Shown here: positions 33,115-34,258 of the stretch, one piece after another
Position numbering within the stretch: position 1 is the stretch's first letter
Layout of the letters: each line of letters starts with the position of its first letter
Assembly (NCBI GenBank): GCA_012839095.1
Contig: DUOA01000140.1
Span: 1-34,258, forward strand
Source: Clostridiales bacterium
GTDB lineage: Bacteria > Bacillota > Clostridia > Caldicoprobacterales > DTU083
Direction: 5' to 3'
DNA length: 34,258 nt
Notes under the pieces: generated by a model
What the model saw: the letters and a program-made list of their open reading frames with translations, nothing else
Told to the model about the DNA's origin: nothing
Database searches by the model: none
Made by a program: the position numbers and the translations under genes

Positions 33115-33627
33115 CTACTCTTTTGGTGCTAATACCATGATCATGCTTCTGCCTTCGATTCTTGGTTTTCTTTCAACAACCATTTCCGAAGTAAGCATTT
33201 GGTTGAATTTCTCCATAACCTGAAAGCCTATTTCACGATGGGCCATTTCCCGCCCGCGAAAACGAATGGACACTTTGACCTTGTCGCCGGAACGCAGGAA
33301 TTTGTCTGCATGCCTGGCCTTCACACCCATATCGTGTTCCTCGATGGAAGCAGACAGACGCACTTCCTTTACATCAATCACACGCTGATTCTTACGGGCT
33401 TCCTTCTCTCTTTTGGCAACCTCAAACTTATATTTCCCGTAATCCATGATTTTACATACTGGTGGATTACCTGTAGGAGCGATAAGAACCAGATCAAGCA
33501 TCTTTTGATCGGCCAGCTCCAGAGCCCTGCGGGTGGGCATGATACCCAACTGACTGCCATCGGTATCGATGACCCTGACTTCTCTTGCCCTGATTTCCTC
33601 ATTAATGGAGAATTCCTTATTGCTAAT
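33115..33627 (-). CDS. infC: Translation initiation factor IF-3, with AUU start codon
   Basis: The reading frame begins at ATT 33627, six bases after GGAGGTGA, and gives 170 residues, close to the 173 of Bacillus subtilis IF-3. The new N-terminus reads [20 protein letters not shown], the normal IF-3 opening, whereas a start at TTG 33549 would remove 26 conserved residues. The N-terminal domain is followed by a basic linker ([17 protein letters not shown]) and the C-terminal domain ([20 protein letters not shown]). IF-3 keeps the ribosomal subunits apart and rejects wrong start codons. A non-AUG start is a known device by which IF-3 limits its own translation. Confidence 0.95.
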   Translation of the reverse strand: MSNKEFSINEEIRAREVRVIDTDGSQLGIMPTRRALELADQKMLDLVLIAPTGNPPVCKIMDYGKYKFEVAKREKEARKNQRVIDVKEVRLSASIEEHDMGVKARHADKFLRSGDKVKVSIRFRGREMAHREIGFQVMEKFNQMLTSEMVVERKPRIEGRSMIMVLAPKE

Positions 33628-33629
33628 AT

Positions 33630-33811
33630 TCGTTCACCTCCGGTGTATTTGGCAGCCGGCAGTACCGGCTTTGTGACTTAAACCCACTCAATAAAAATAA
33701 AAGGAGCGGGCAGCCTCTACCCACTCCAAAATATGCACATAACATATCATTGTATGACCTTGCCTGGCTTCTTGCCGGAAGGTGAGAAGTGGATAGCTTC
33801 TACTTGTTCAC
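33630..33811 (-). promoter_or_regulatory. L20-type leader of infC-rpmI-rplT
   Basis: About 180 bases of untranslated leader lie between the promoter and the ATT start. They contain local stems (AGAAG/CTTCT around 33785-33803 and a CCGGC...GCC(A)GG stem) and an internal terminator. Firmicute infC operons have such leaders, where L20 binding favours early termination. Assignment to that RNA family is by position and layout; a covariance-model search would settle it. Confidence 0.75.
33690..33728 (-). terminator. Attenuator terminator in the infC leader
   Basis: On the minus strand GGAGTGGG pairs with CCCGCTCC (one G-T pair) around a 9-base loop, followed by TTTTATTTTTATT. It stands about 60 bases before the infC start and is likely the regulated terminator of the leader. 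Confidence 0.85.
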
Positions 33812-33817
33812 TGCAAA

Positions 33818-33846
33818 AGAATATCACATCCTGCTTATATTGTCAA
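33818..33846 (-). promoter_or_regulatory. Promoter of the infC-rpmI-rplT operon
   Basis: A perfect TTGACA (33846-33841) and TATTCT (33823-33818) are 17 bases apart on the minus strand, downstream of the thrS stop. Confidence 0.8.
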
Positions 33847-33902
33847 TTATTTTGTTTCAGTTTTTGGAAGCTGAAAATTACTGATACAAATTATGAAAAG
33901 CA

Positions 33903-34258
33903 TCAAAATGCTTTTTCCCTTATTTCCTTCAGTAACATGGCTTTGAAGTCTTCTGTCTTCATAGCGCCCAAGTCGCCTTTGCTCCTGGAGCGAACTGCCA
34001 CAGTGCCATTTTCCACTTCCTTATCCCCTACTACAAGCATGTAGGGAGTTTTTTCCACTTGAGCTTCCCTGATTTTATAGCCAATTTTCTCGTTCCTGAG
34101 ATCGCTTTCCGCGCGGATGCCGCTGTCAAGAAAATCATTCATGATACCGGCAATATATTCATTGGAACGGTCAGTAATGGATAAAAGCTTCACCTGCACC
34201 GGCGCCAGCCAGGCCGGAAAAGCCCCGGCGAAATGCTCGATCAGTATGGCTATAAACC
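33903..34258 (-). CDS. thrS: Threonyl-tRNA synthetase (partial, C-terminal end only)
   Basis: The last 118 residues of ThrS are present; the gene enters from the right edge. The segment opens with FIAILIEHFAGAFPAWLAPVQV, a strong ThrS hallmark at the join of the catalytic core and the anticodon-binding domain. The anticodon domain follows, with DSGIRAESDLRNEKIGYKIR and YMLVVGDKEVENGTVAVRSR. ThrS charges tRNA-Thr. In Clostridia and Bacilli thrS commonly stands before infC-rpmI-rplT, as here. Its start and leader lie outside the window. Confidence 0.97.
   Translation of the reverse strand, partial: FIAILIEHFAGAFPAWLAPVQVKLLSITDRSNEYIAGIMNDFLDSGIRAESDLRNEKIGYKIREAQVEKTPYMLVVGDKEVENGTVAVRSRSKGDLGAMKTEDFKAMLLKEIREKAF

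Noticed and set aside
33855-33876. TTTCAG/CTGAAA stem after thrS as a terminator
   Set aside because: The stem is only six bases and is not followed by a T-run on the minus strand.

Overview
The window looks like a chromosomal segment of a Bacillota/Clostridia genome. The signs are a T-box leader before pheST, an L20-type leader and an AUU start at infC, a Bacillus/Clostridium-type LexA box at a Y-family polymerase, the paired nifS-thiI genes, mutS2, zapA, a KtrAB-type potassium system and strong AGGAGG ribosome binding sites. I saw no rRNA, tRNA, CRISPR array, insertion sequence or phage gene. Almost every gene is on the minus strand; the one clear exception is a zinc-ribbon membrane protein at 8294-9901. 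Genes at both ends are cut by the window: a Wzz-type chain-length protein on the left and thrS on the right.

Region by region, in window order: (1) 1-4.9 kb, envelope and stress genes: partial Wzz protein, SOS-controlled Y-family polymerase, L,D-transpeptidase, an orphan sugar-binding-type lipoprotein and a small CoA-binding protein. (2) 4.95-7.3 kb, nifS-thiI, a cysteine desulfurase and a tRNA sulfurtransferase that form a sulfur relay. (3) 7.5-10.05 kb, two little-known membrane proteins and a cluster of GGGGACAG repeats between convergent genes. (4) 10.05-13.6 kb, a two-component system and an HtrA protease, with evenly spaced hexamers upstream of htrA that look like a response-regulator site and a possible 39-codon leader ORF before the regulator. 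(5) 13.65-18.7 kb, mutS2 and a long U32 peptidase. (6) 18.8-24.9 kb, a six-gene one-carbon module bounded by terminators. (7) 25.2-30.4 kb, zapA, pheT, pheS, a T-box, a tiny yqzL gene and a SpoU methyltransferase. (8) 30.3-32.4 kb, KtrA and KtrB-type potassium uptake. (9) 32.5-34.26 kb, rplT, rpmI, infC with its autoregulatory leader, and the end of thrS.

The most distinctive part is the one-carbon module. In transcription order it encodes a short methylenetetrahydrofolate-reductase-like protein, EtfB, EtfA, a methyltetrahydrofolate:corrinoid methyltransferase, a formate/nitrite channel and formate-tetrahydrofolate ligase. These are the two ends of the methyl branch of the Wood-Ljungdahl pathway plus a flavin electron carrier and a formate channel. 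FolD, cyclohydrolase, formate dehydrogenase, corrinoid protein and CODH/ACS are not in the window. The set could run towards acetyl-CoA synthesis, or in reverse, oxidising methyl groups to exported formate with ATP gained at Fhs; the sequence alone does not decide.

The regulatory layer is rich: an SOS box inside a promoter spacer, a T-box preceded by a 31-codon yqzL-like gene whose ribosome binding site lies in a hairpin, an L20-type attenuator with a non-AUG infC start, and a hairpin at the trkH-type start that carries the ribosome binding site in its loop. All calls come from reading the sequence and from family knowledge; no database search was run.
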